Shown: positions 38,261-49,699 of the stretch, one piece after another
Position numbering within the stretch: the stretch's first letter is position 1
Layout: each line of letters begins with the position of its first letter
Assembly (NCBI GenBank): GCA_965153455.1
Contig: OZ234499.1
Span: 620,001-684,000 of the forward strand
DNA from: Sphagnum compactum
Lineage: Eukaryota; Bryophyta; Sphagnopsida; Sphagnales
DNA: 64,000 nucleotides
Direction of reading: 5' to 3'
Made by a program: the position numbers and the translations under genes
Notes under the pieces: model-generated
What the model was told of the DNA's origin: nothing
What the model saw: the letters and a program-made list of their open reading frames with translations, nothing else
Database searches by the model: none

Positions 38261-38589
38261 CAAAATGTAACCACTCCATTTACGACTACATGCGACTTAT
38301 AGTCGTTTACGACTGGATTTGGGAATATTTGCAACTACAAAACCAAATTTCAACTATTTTGGTCATTCTCACAACTATGATGCAACTATTAAAATTTTCA
38401 TCCTATTGGTTGGATCAATTTTACATTCATTTTCATCCATTTAATAGGTTGATATGTCCCATTAGTCGTAGTAGTCACCAAATTAGTTGCATCCTAAAGG
38501 TATTCTACAATGACATACGGGTGTATTTTAATGTATGTATTAAAATTATATGTATATGCATACGTATGTATATTGTTCATATAATGAAT

Positions 38590-39500
38590 TTCAAAATTAA
38601 TATTTGAACTTTGAATTTTTTATTCAAATCTGAAAATTGATATTTCAATTATGAAAACTACTATTTTAGTTTTCAAAAACAATATTAGAAATTGAAACTT
38701 GATATTTGAATCTGAAAATTATTATTTCAATTGTTTAAAAGATTATTTGAATTTCAAATTTTTGATTTGAATATGATATTTTCAATTTAAATTCAAAAAG
38801 GCTTCTTTGATTTAAAAATTGATATTTGAATTCTAAATTCATGTTTTCGAATCCAAAAATTAGTATTTCAATTCAGAAAGTTATTAATTGATTATAAAAA
38901 TGGACATTTTAATTTTGAATATTTTTTATGAATATGGAAATTTATATTTCAATTTCGAAAAAAATTCATTTAACTTTTCAATAATCATTTGATTTGAACC
39001 TGAAATTTCAATTCCAAATTATTATTTGGGATTTTCAAAATTAATACTTCTAGTCTGAAAATTATTAATTGGGTCTAAAAATGGACATTTCAATTTGAAT
39101 ATTGTTATTTGAATCTAAAAATTTACATTTCAATTCTGGAAATTGTTATTTAAATTTTAAAAACTTATTTGATCTAGAAATTGATATTTGAATTCTAAAT
39201 TATTCTTTTCGAATCTAGAAATTAATATTTCAATTCAAAATCTATAATTGAGTCTAAAAATTGACATTTTGATTTTAAATATTTTTATTTCAACTTGAAA
39301 TTTGTTATTTGAATTTTGAAGTTTTAAATTTAAATTTTAAGAAATTATTTGACTTGAAAGTTGAAATTTGAATTCCAAATTATTAATTAGGATTTTCGAA
39401 ATTAATATTTCAATTCAGAAAATTATTAGTTGAGTCTTAAAATGGACATTTTAATTTTGAATATTATTATTTGAATCTGAAAATTGATATCTTAATTCTG
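38590..39500. repeat. Tandem array, period about 180 bp, about five diverged copies
   Basis: The landmark gatatttgaattctaaatt (or a close variant) starts at 38821, 39001, 39183 and 39363; an earlier related copy begins near 38638. Each unit continues through a tttcga segment, aatatttcaattcagaaa, a ttaattg(a/g)gt segment and aatggacatttt. The period of 180-182 bp is regular. Within a unit there is a shorter rhythm of ATTTGAAT/AAATTGATAT words. The array is very AT-rich and non-coding. Confidence 0.85.
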
Positions 39501-42500
39501 CTAAAAATTAATCGCATGGACCAGTTGCAAAATAGCCATTCCCCCCTTACTAAACATACATTATGCTTGTGCATCTAGCTCCAACTTTCCCTCTAGCACA
39601 CAAGTTTGAACACATTAGAGCACATGTGTTTGAAAATATGTTTCTCATGCAAAATTCCCACACAATGTTGAGGCCTGACACCATTGCCACTTCAATGATA
39701 TATCCATGGATTTTTCAAAATGTGTTTTCATGCATGTAAAGTTGTACATGCACAAGAAACATTTTCAACCTCGAACCTTACATTGTCATATGTGAATCAA
39801 AACACATTTTGAGGTCTTTGTCATAGTAGTTTCGCATGGATACTAAATTACTACATGTAATTTGCACTATTACAGTTAATTAAGGTTTCAAAATTTGCAG
39901 ATTTTACATTTTACCTAATAGGGATTCTTGTTGCCATGGGTTTGGATAGGGATGGCAGAAGTTCTTCTTACATTCAATGCAGTTTGGTTTGTAGAACGTC
40001 AAGGTCTTCGTAATGATGGCGAAGATGTGTTGTCACTAATAAGTGCTGATGTGAGCATTGAAGATACAAACAATTTTTTTGGGCTTAGATTGAACAAGAA
40101 TGGCTAGAAATACGACGACTACCCAAATGCAAAAACGGTAAAATTGATAGAGTAGATTTATTGTTTGGTCATTAGGAAGAACAAAATCTGCAACAAGCAG
40201 CTCATAATGTCATTTGCCAAAACCATTATTGCTGAATCAAAAGGCAAGCATGTGAATTGAGTAGCTTTTGGTGTTCACCTCATGAAGTAAAAGTCAATTG
40301 TGAGGAATGTGAAACAAGAGGCAACAAGGATCAAGTAAAATTGGTGCAACAAGTTCCAAGAACCAATTACAGAAAGAACCAATTGCAAAGTTTGGCCACA
40401 CCATTTCTTAAACAAAAGACCAAATGAGTCTTTTGTTGAGCGAAGTAAAAAAGCCCATGGACCTTATTTCAGAACAAATGAAGGGCTAGTCAAAGTTGAA
40501 AGGAAGAAAACTACACCACCCAATTTTTCAACCTTAGCATCAAAGAGTAAAACTCGAAATCTCAAGGCGTTACACCTTCTGTCTTGGTCTATATTAAAAA
40601 TAGATGCAATTAAGGATCTTCTGTAGTCCCAGAAGGAGCTTTTTGAGCATATGAAAACCAAAATAGAGAAATTGAGTGCAAAAAGGAGTGATCTTGAAGG
40701 TCAACATAGATGAGCTAAATATGCAACAAAGGACATGCGATTGATGCACTCATAGGTTCATCCAAACTTTGAAGAGTGTGAATCCCGAATCTAGTCCTTA
40801 TGATCTACCTTAAAGGTTAGTGAGGAGAGGGAATTAGGTTTGAAGTTCAAGTTACAAGATTTGTCGAAATCTACAAAAGATGAATTGGAGAAAGAGAAGT
40901 TGGAAAAAGAGCTAAAAACAATATGGAATAAGTTAGTTTTAAACTAACTAAATAAAATGTGTTATAATATATTTTGGAAACATATGGCCTTTATTATGAA
41001 ATTTTAAAAAATAAGTAATACATTTTAGTGTGCCATCTGTGAATTTATCAAAAATTTAATTGAAGTCATATTTTCATTTACTTGAAACCAATTCGAAACA
41101 CCTACTTACATTTTCCAAAAATCCACTTAAATGAGTATTAAAAACACAAAACATAGTATTATTATATTCAAGTCAAATAACATCCTTGTATTGATCATTA
41201 AAGAAAAAAAAATTCAAAATTTATATTTTAAAAATCTATTTTATGGTTATTTTCATTCAAAAAACAAGGATCACAAATTGGCCTACTTTAGCATGCTTGC
41301 ACTCAACATTGGTTCCAAGAAGAAAAAGGTTCAATGGCATGATGTTGGATTAAGTTTATTTTTATGGCCATGTGAAAATCACAATATTTAAAATCATTCA
41401 CAATTGGTTGATGATCATAATTAAGTTACACTAGAAGAAAATTTGAAAATGTATGATTCATTTTATGACTAATTTTTAAATTATAAAAGACACATATGAC
41501 TAAAAGCAACATAGTCACATCAAATGTGGATTCAAAAAATATGTCAAAGTACTGTCAAAATAAAAATTAAAAAATAAAACATCATCAAATGAAAAATTTA
41601 TTAGTGAAGTGCATTGAAACTTTCTTAATATATATTTTTTTAATTAAATTTTTTTTTAAATGATGTGATTTTTATAAATTTTATCCTTGAAAGTCCATTT
41701 CACTTTTTTTTATAAATTTTTTGCATGAACTTTTTTATCAATCACATGTTTAGCGATATTCATAGGTTGGCTTATTAATATATATGATTGAAAGCATAAG
41801 GGATAATTATAGAATTTATGGTTTGATAATTGTTAAAATTACCAAAAAATCACTAATGTTAGATTATGGAATTCAAATGCCACTTTTGAAACACCTAACC
41901 ATGCTTTCATCCATGCATATATTTGTGGTATATGTAGTATAATAAAGTCTTTTTTTTCTTGGACTACACTAAATTTGGGTTTGAATTAATTAACCAAAAA
42001 ATGTTTGAAATGAAAATTTTGAAAAATGGCCAAGTTCGCTTATTTTGTCATCTTTCATTTGAAAGTGATGATTTTTCAAATTTTTATTTTACCACATAGG
42101 GTGTAAGCATGATCAAATAGACCAAAAAAAAAATCCGCCCAAAATGCAATTTAAAAATGATAATTTTTTTGATATAAACACATGAAAGTAGATTAAAAAC
42201 TTGTGTAAGTAGAAATATGAAAAAACATGGCCCTCCATTTAGTTTATGGTAAGTTGTATACAAAATTTGAAAAACCTTAGTATCATAAATAAAGTGAGAA
42301 GTATATTTGTACTTTATTGGGTAAATTTGGTATTCAAACCTACTTTTACACTAAAATTTTTATCTATTATGATTATAACATGCATAATTTTATAATAAAC
42401 AAGTATTTTTTAAGGCTTTCATGACTTGAAAGTAGAAAACATTCCATATTTCATCTAATTGCAACCCATTTTGGAAGATCGGACATTACCTGCAAGTAGA

Positions 42501-43373
42501 TGCAATTTTGTAAAATCTATTTAAATTTACATGAAAATGTTCATATTTCAAAGTTATAATATTAAAATGAAAGTTTATCTTCATATTAATCATTGAATAA
42601 AATAATATTCCTACTTTCAATGCATCAAAAAAAATTTGTGTCTACTTATAATTTTTTGTGACAAGGAACATTTTTTGTCCACTTGACCATGCCTACACCC
42701 ATACTTATGGTCATCGCCTTGAAAAACACCAATTTGTGATATGATAATTATTAAGGTGAGAATCCTTTAAGGCATATTACACATGACAAAAAAGGCCTAG
42801 TCTTTACTGTAATATTTTTTTACCCTATATTTTGATCCCCATAAAAAATAATGAATCAAAAGTTGTGAAAATTTTCAAAAGGACTATATTTTAGACCATT
42901 ACAATTTCAAATTCCATTATAATCATCCATAAATGTGTCTTTACATGGGAAAAAAGGACTAGGTAAAAAAGATAAAAGGGTGACATTGTGACAAGATTTT
43001 GGTACATTTCAAAAACTCTGCACATGGTTCACAAACTTATTCTAATCATATGGAATCACAACATTTAATAGATACTATAAATTTTATAAAGACTAAAAAT
43101 CATTTCAATTTTTTTTATAATATATTTGCATTTTTTAATATGTTGTGATGTATATCTTTTGTTACAAATATATTTTAACATTATATCATATAAAAAAAAT
43201 GTTTAGTTTTTCTTGCATTGACTTATTTGGGTTTTGACCTACCATAATATGCAAAAACATTGTGAAAATCCTTCATAATAATGATATGGTTGAAGTTCAA
43301 ACATGGGACCCTTAAAAAAAATACAATGTGACAATAATCTTAGCCCCCTTGTAATGTCCTTTGACCCCATAAC
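39501..43373. other. AT-rich, gene-free stretch
   Basis: No coding region is recognised. Around 39940-40930 the composition is less AT-rich and may hold the remains of an old transposon gene, but frames are broken and I cannot name it. A second candidate CACTA-type end (cactagaagaaaa) lies at 41429, also without a partner. Confidence 0.45.
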
Positions 43374-43800
43374 CATGCATTAATAGCCCATAGGTAGGCC
43401 TACATGGCCCTTATGTAGTTTACATAGCCTTTAAGTAACCTACATAACCCTAGGTAAACCCTACATAACTTATCATAACCCTTAAGGAACCTACATTACT
43501 TATAGGTGGGCTAACATAACCTTTAAATAACCTTCATACCCCATGTAAGCCTACATAACTCATAAATAAACTTAAGTAATTACCCCTTAAATAGCCTACA
43601 TAGTCTCGGGTAAGTTGTAAGTAGGCCTACATAGCTCATAAATAGTTTAAATAACTTGAAGTAGCTTACAGAACCCCCAATAGGCCTAGGTTAACCTACA
43701 TAACCTTCAGGTAAGCCTATGTTTTCTTGAAATAGGCTTAGGTCACTTGTCTAACCCCCTAAGTAAAGCTTAAATTAGATTAGTTTACTTAAATTTATTT
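43374..43800. repeat. Degenerate short tandem repeats of a cctacataac word
   Basis: Words such as cctacataaccc, taggcctacat and taagtaacctac recur dozens of times at irregular 15-25 bp spacing. The inverted form (ggttatgtaggc) appears at about 54352. No open frame runs through it. Confidence 0.7.
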
Positions 43801-43895
43801 AGGTTAAAATAGGTTAGCTAGGTAGGTTGAGTAGATTATGTAGCTATGATTTTTAAAATGTTTATTAAAATGTAGTAACATTATATCACAAAAAA

Positions 43896-43960
43896 AATGA
43901 TCAGTGCAATGGTTGAGAACTTGGCCTTTCAAAATGAAGGTGAGAGGTTCAAGTCTTCAC
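43896..43960 (+). repeat. tRNA-like sequence, probable SINE head
   Basis: A box-A-like segment (gcaatggttgagaac, about 43906-43920) is followed about 30 bp later by a box-B-like gaggttcaagtct (43944-43956). The arrangement is that of a tRNA-derived pol III promoter. The acceptor stem does not pair, so it is not a functional tRNA. The end of a SINE body was not defined. Confidence 0.5.
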
Positions 43961-44285
43961 ATTTGTAAATCAAGAAGCCATCCTAGCATACCTAGGTTCC
44001 TTGCTTAGGTTCCTATCCCAATTTGGTTTTTTAAGTTAATGCACTTAAGAAGCTTTGTTAAACAACTTGACTAGGCTTTTTAGGTTACATGTTTAACCCT
44101 TTAAATAGGTTTTTGTCATTTATTGTACATGACATGTGTATTGTAATAGTCATATCAGAGTCTTTTTTTACGACATGTGCATTTTTATAGTCATAATTTA
44201 TTTCACAACATGTGTATTTTAGTTGACTGAAGTGAACTTTCACCTAAGTATCTTTTACCATTTGTGATCCAAGTTGGCTTTCATG

Positions 44286-45902
44286 CACTATGAGAAAAAT
44301 GGGTGTTTTGCAATTGGGCTTGCAACTCAATTTTTGAGTTGTAATGACCATTTGCAACTCATTGTATTTTCTACACCCAATGAGTGATATCGGACAAGTT
44401 GCATGGGTTGCAAGAGATGCAACTCATCATATACACAATCACATTTTAATGCAACTCATTGCAATTTAGTTGCAACTTTGTCGCAACAACTCCTTTCAAC
44501 TATTATGCAACTCCCCCCTTATGACTACAAGCATAATGTCATGTTCATGTCATTTTTCATCCATTCAACAAAATTTAACATTTGGCACATGAGGATCTTT
44601 TTAGTGAATTTCGATAATTAATTATTTGATTTTAGATATTCAATTATTCATTATCTGAATTAAATAAAAATAATAATTATTTAAATTTGATTGATGAATT
44701 CACATGAATAATTTATTATTCAGTTTAGTTAATTATTTCATAATAATTAAATATAATACATATTAATTATTAATTAATAAAAATGAACAAATAACTCATA
44801 TTGAAATATTAAATAGTAAACATGAATTTGAATAAAAGACATCAAGGTATATAAAAACATATCCATATGTACACCCTTATTGAATGTTTAATAAAATATA
44901 CATTGCTTTTAATTTCATAAATTGTCTAAATTAGATTTATTAATTTAGATCAAGGGTTATTTATTTATTCTAGTTTTTAATTCATAGTAATTAAGTAAAT
45001 TAAGCCATAATTAATATTTAATATTTAGTAAGTTTTTTTTTTTAATCACAAGATGCAACCCTTGTGGGTGCCAAGGAGCTATTTGCAAAAGAATTGGCTA
45101 TAATCAATTCCACACTTGTTCATGTAATTTAGAAAAAATTTAGGTGTATAAGCTTGAATACCTTGATATACCTTCAATATAAATATTTTAAATATGGTTT
45201 ATGTAACATTGGGATCCCATTTGAGGTCTACAAATTCACACTTTATATGGATAATGAATCAATAGTTTTTTATTAAAGGCCAATAGTGGCATCATAATGG
45301 CCATCCAATTGTAAAACAATGCTAATTATTATGGCCCTGTAATGGCACATATGTAACAACTAGTGGCATCCAGGTGGCCATGTAATGACATAGTAGTGGG
45401 AAACTAGTAGTACAATAGTGGCCATTTAATGGCAACATAATGGCCAACCAGTTACATGAACAAACTTCATAGTTGAATACAAAGCTTATACCTCATGAAT
45501 AGTGGGAATGTGAACACATGGTGTAATCGCACGTATGAAAGTTATACACTAGTTACAAAAAAGTTGTTCAATGTGTAGTTCATTTTTAACAGTCCTAATT
45601 TAATTACACATTACAACTATAATGGACCTCCTTAAAAAATCAAACATAGTTGATTACATGCATAAATACAATGCATATAAATTACCGTATACAAAACACA
45701 AATTTAGAACTATGTTACAACTATCGAACAACTAGCTCATTTCTAACATGGAAATTTATTTATTAATTCACCATATTTATAAAGTGTAGTTGCATAGGAG
45801 TTGTACTTTGGAGGACGTAGTTACAACATAGTTGTACTTGAGTGGTATTTGAGCTCTAATTGTAGGGCAATGTGGTTTTTGTGGACACGATTTCTCATAG
45901 TG
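44286..45902 (+). mobile_element. Non-autonomous CACTA (En/Spm) transposon, 1.6 kb
   Basis: The left end reads CACTATGAGAAA at 44286-44297 and the right end is its exact reverse complement at 45891-45902. The flanks carry the 3-bp duplication ATG (44283-44285 and 45903-45905), as expected for CACTA elements. Subterminal regions repeat gcaactca/gagttg words (44320-44480) and gttgtac/gttacaac words (45795-45840). The interior includes tggcat/ggccat repeats (45280-45440). I see no transposase, so mobility would need an enzyme from elsewhere. Confidence 0.88.
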
Positions 45903-46253
45903 ATGTCTCATAACATGTGGATTTTTTCATTTTCTTTATTTGATAGACATAATGTTGTCATTTCAAAAGTCCATTACGAATCCATAATCTTCTTAGAATT
46001 CATCAAAACATTTTATCACGATTCCCATTAAATTCTATGACAACATGAATAATTAAAAAATTGACAATGTTAATTTTGAATATGGCTTTAAATTTTACAT
46101 TTATATGTATCCAAAATAATTACAAGTGCGACATTCCAGACAATCCCCCTATTCATGCTGCCATTCGCATTATTCTTTGAATTTATTTTTAAATTTTTTT
46201 CTTTCCTTCAAGTAATATTATATAACATTAATGTTGTGAAAATCAAAATATGA
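45903..46253. other. Spacer between the CACTA element and the LTR retrotransposon
   Basis: AT-rich DNA with no recognised feature. It ends in aaaatatga just before the 5' LTR. Confidence 0.6.
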
Positions 46254-47096
46254 TGTAACACGAAATCAGGTCGCCACACTAGTGTGAACACTTCCTGATC
46301 TTGGGATCTAAATTTGCTTTATTAGCCGTCTTTTGCTACGGCATCTCCATTACTGCTGCATGGAATTGCATGGGGTTCGATCTCTTTGGTGTTGTGTGCT
46401 GTGTGGTTCAGGGAAAAAAGTGGCTGGGAATGATGAAGAGGAATGGAGCTGAATTGATGAGAAGGTGGGAGGAACGGCGGCAGATGTGTGGGAGATGGAC
46501 GGAACGGAGTAGGAGGATTTTTATGAGGCTTCTAAAAGAAGTTAGCAAAGGGAGGGCAATGGTGGGCTGGTAGTGGTCTGATCTTGGAGGAGAACATTCA
46601 GGAGGTAGAAAAGCTTGTGCTCTGGATTTTTTTGAAGGGAGGTGTAAGTAGCTCTGTGTTGGAGGACTTGGCTGGTTGTTAGAACTCTCCGCTACGCAGC
46701 AACTTGGCCAAGTTGATGCAGATGAACATAGGGAGGGCTAGACCTCAATAGGAGTCTGATCTTTGATGAACATTTTGTAGTCAGGAAGCTTCTGCTTTCG
46801 GGCAATCTTTGTAGTCTGCACTTAGATGGGTATTCTGCAGTAGGGAAGTTTGTACTCGCTGGCATTTTGTGAATGTAAGAGGCAAGCGTTGGTTGCAGCA
46901 GGATTCTATTCGGTTGATTTGTATGAGTAGAAGAAGTGTATGTTTCTGATCATAGAATGTACACAGGAAGAATCAGTGGGGAAATATAAAGGAAAAGATC
47001 AGAGGTTGTGTCTTGGCGAAGTAGATCAGAAAATACAAGGTCGCTTAGATTCGCACGGACGGTTATTATGCTGTTTGGTCTTGCACCCTCTCTTTT
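46254..47096 (+). repeat. 5' LTR
   Basis: It starts TGTAACACG and matches the 3' LTR with a constant offset of 7078 bases and no indels. A TATAAA box lies at 46985-46990. The expected terminal GTTACA, present in the 3' LTR, is missing; the sequence runs directly from ctctcttttt into the primer-binding site. Confidence 0.93.
46985..46990 (+). promoter_or_regulatory. TATA box in the 5' LTR
   Basis: The hexamer tataaa sits about 110 bp before the LTR end and is conserved in the 3' LTR at 54063-54068. It probably directs the genomic transcript. Confidence 0.6.
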
Positions 47097-47108
47097 TGGT
47101 ATCAGAGC
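47097..47108 (+). promoter_or_regulatory. Primer-binding site (initiator tRNA-Met type)
   Basis: The 12-mer tggtatcagagc is the standard plant retrotransposon site complementary to the 3' end of initiator methionine tRNA. It abuts the 5' LTR. Confidence 0.95.
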
Positions 47109-47980
47109 TAGTTCCGATCTGATAGCTTCGGTAGAACCTGTGGATGTTTAGGTAGAATGATAATTGAAGAATCATGTCTTCGCCTAGTGCAGATGAGGGT
47201 AATGTAGAAGAGTTGACACAGGAGACTCGTGAAACACAGATCGTCAATAGGTTCGATTTTCTGACTTCGTAGAATGGACCCCAAAGAGGAGCTGTAGTCC
47301 TGTGTTTCTTGGGATTTGGAATAGTAACTCTGGTAGGAGTAGATCCAGATGAAGCTCGAGTTGGAGATAAAGCAGTAAAAGTAGCTCATAGTGGTTTTTA
47401 TACTCGCGCTCAAGTTTGGTTGAAGGTGAGAAATGGAGCAAGGGGATGGGCATCAACCTCAGAGTTACAGACGCAGTACTACTACACCTCCTATCTTGCG
47501 TAGGGTAACGCCTTTGTTTGCTGAAAGGCAGCGTAATGTACCCAGGTTAGGGGACATCTGGATTCCCACGCTTGTTGCAACGCCTAACCATTTTGTCAGA
47601 TTGTATGTTCCTGGTGTGGAAGATTTGTTTCAGGTGGGAGATCGCCTACTCAGGGTGGAGCATAGTGGATCGAGATCTCACCTCATAAGCTAGAGGATAT
47701 GGCGCAACCAAGAGGGAGAATGGCAATTCCAACAAGAATCTGCAGATGAGCAGAGTTTTTCCACTTTTGCTTCTAATGTTACACCTTTGAGACCAGTAGC
47801 TAAGGGAGATCCGTCTGACTTTGCAAAGTGGCTCGGGTGATGTTTGTCTTTCTCAAAATCAAACATGAACAGAAGCGGCTAAGAAGCTGAGCAATTTTGT
47901 TGTCATTTGATTGTGATTTGAGGAACTGTGTGTTGTGAGAAGTGTTGCAATTTTTGGTCTACAGCTGAACATTTTGCAAG
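47109..47980 (+). other. Retrotransposon leader with degenerate coding remnants
   Basis: Between the PBS and gag lie short broken frames. Two pieces resemble each other: RVGDKAVKVAHSGFYTR (about 47361-47410) and QVGDRLLRVEHSGSRS (about 47632-47680). This suggests an internal duplication of about 270 bp or a repeated motif. A possible original upstream start is the ATG at 47174. No known domain was recognised. Confidence 0.5.
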
Positions 47981-49699
47981 ATGACTAGTCCCCAGGGAAT
48001 GGATGAACTGTTTTGGGGACGGGACCATGAAGATGTAAATGATTGGGCGGAGCGGCTCACCATGGCAGCCGAAGTACGCGATCTCAATGCAAATAAGCTT
48101 TTCAAGATTGCCAAGCTGAATCTGCGGGGCAGAGCCAAGGAGTGGTTCAAGAAGCTGCAACCAGCGCCAGCCGATTGGGCGGAATTGAGGACGCTGATAG
48201 TGCAGAAATACGGGAATGTTGATGATGATGACATCAGGATGAAGCTGGATGCTATCAAGCAAGAACCCAAAGAGAGAGTTCAGAAGTATTTTGAACGTCT
48301 CGACAAACTATTTCAGAAGGGCCAACTACAAGACGCCGAGCAGAAGAGAAGATTCCTGGCCAGATTGAGGCCAGAGATTCGAAAATTGTGTGTGGTAAGA
48401 ACATTTGCAGACATTGAAGAATTAGTTGGTGCTGCGACGGAAGTAGAGAGAATCGAGTTAGGGGAGACTCCGTATGAACCTCTGAAAGAGGAACAAGAAG
48501 AGGAGTCTTCGGAAACCATCATGGAGAAACAGGTCACTGCACTAAACAATACCCTCATCAATTTCTTCAAGGGGACTGTGCATAATCCAGAAGCATCATC
48601 ATCTTCCACCGTGTTTGGAGGATGCCAAATCTGCAAAGGAGGGGACCATTTGGCCACCACCTGTCCAAGGTTGAATGAAGCACGGCCAAAATGTGCCAAG
48701 TGCAATATGCCTCATAGGACAGAGAATTGTGGAATCAAATGTACCTTCTGCTCAGGGTTGGGGCACTCTGAAGACAGATGTTGGAAAAAGCCCAAGGATG
48801 GGAAATCGCAATCTGGAGCAGCAAACTTCTTGGAGGTGATGCTGAATGATGAAGCAGCGACCGAACAACAACTTAATAAGCTGTGTGGTAATGAAAACCT
48901 TTTCTCTTACACCCGAGTGCCAAGAAGGAGAACTCCTGTCGATATAGCACCAGGAGGGGCTGTGCCGATCCCTGAAGCTGTAGGAGAAGGAGTTGGTGCA
49001 ATCCGGGATACTTCAGTCAAGTCCAAGATTCTTTCACACTTCATAAAGGGAAAAATTTCCCTCTCACCGATGGAAACCATTCTGATGATTCCAGGAGAGC
49101 TGGAGCACCTCGAGAGTTTGGTGAAGCTGGCAAGGAGAAAGAGGGATTCAGAAGCGACTGAGAACCAAGTGTCAGTGGTCTCTGCAATCCCGTCACTGAG
49201 AAAGATCTACATCAGCAAGACCCATCGAAGCAAGACTCTGCATTTGCTTGTGGAGATCAGCAACTATGTTGTTGAAGGTCTGGTGGATACTGGGGCTTCC
49301 ATGTCTGTTATGGCTGCTGCTGTAGTTAGAGAATTGGGCATGATGCATCTTGTGACAGGAACCGAAACTTACAAGACCGCATCGGGAGTGGTTACTCAGG
49401 CCTTAGGTAGGATTGATGAGCTACCAGTCAAGGTAGGAGGCGTACAGTGTGCCATGACCTTTATGGTAGTGGACACAGACAGTTATGACGTGCTCCTTGG
49501 ACTGGACTTTTTGATGAAAATTGGAGCGGTTGTGGATGTGGAACGGGGTCTGATACAGGTGCGACATGGCCCCGGAACCAATGTAGAGGTGTTACCGTTG
49601 ACAATGGTGAATTTGTTGCAGGGGATGAGTTCGGGAGCTCTGGAGCAAGAGGCGTCGACTACCTGGAAAAACACACACGCCAATGGAGATTCTGGCTAG
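47981..49699 (+). CDS. Retrotransposon Gag-protease, 572 residues
   Basis: Residues about 40-155 form the capsid-like region of plant gypsy Gag (AKEWFKKLQ, then ERVQKYFERLDKLF, then FLARLRPEIRKL). Three CCHC zinc knuckles follow at about 215-228 (CX2CX4HX4C), 238-250 (one residue short in the middle spacing) and 254-267 (CX2CX4HX4C), a nucleic-acid-binding nucleocapsid. The aspartic protease is at about 425-520, with the active site DTGAS at 436-440 and LLGLDFL at 505-511. The frame ends with TAG at 49697 and resumes at once in the same frame at 49700, so the stop is either a mutation or a read-through point. This part is the best preserved in the element. Confidence 0.9.
   Translation: MTSPQGMDELFWGRDHEDVNDWAERLTMAAEVRDLNANKLFKIAKLNLRGRAKEWFKKLQPAPADWAELRTLIVQKYGNVDDDDIRMKLDAIKQEPKERVQKYFERLDKLFQKGQLQDAEQKRRFLARLRPEIRKLCVVRTFADIEELVGAATEVERIELGETPYEPLKEEQEEESSETIMEKQVTALNNTLINFFKGTVHNPEASSSSTVFGGCQICKGGDHLATTCPRLNEARPKCAKCNMPHRTENCGIKCTFCSGLGHSEDRCWKKPKDGKSQSGAANFLEVMLNDEAATEQQLNKLCGNENLFSYTRVPRRRTPVDIAPGGAVPIPEAVGEGVGAIRDTSVKSKILSHFIKGKISLSPMETILMIPGELEHLESLVKLARRKRDSEATENQVSVVSAIPSLRKIYISKTHRSKTLHLLVEISNYVVEGLVDTGASMSVMAAAVVRELGMMHLVTGTETYKTASGVVTQALGRIDELPVKVGGVQCAMTFMVVDTDSYDVLLGLDFLMKIGAVVDVERGLIQVRHGPGTNVEVLPLTMVNLLQGMSSGALEQEASTTWKNTHANGDSG

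Noticed and set aside
38590-39500. CRISPR-like array
   Set aside because: The repeats are contiguous 180-bp diverged tandem units without unique spacers, in a plant nuclear context.
43896-43970. Functional tRNA gene
   Set aside because: A- and B-box-like words are present, but the acceptor stem does not pair, so it is reported only as a tRNA-like repeat.
46301-46573. 90-codon open frame inside the LTR, repeated at 53379-53651
   Set aside because: It is present in both LTRs simply because the LTR is duplicated. It crosses the LTR with no known domain and is not part of gag-pol.
47903-48705. Minus-strand open frames opposite gag
   Set aside because: They are shadows of the plus-strand gag frame, which carries zinc knuckles and protease motifs.
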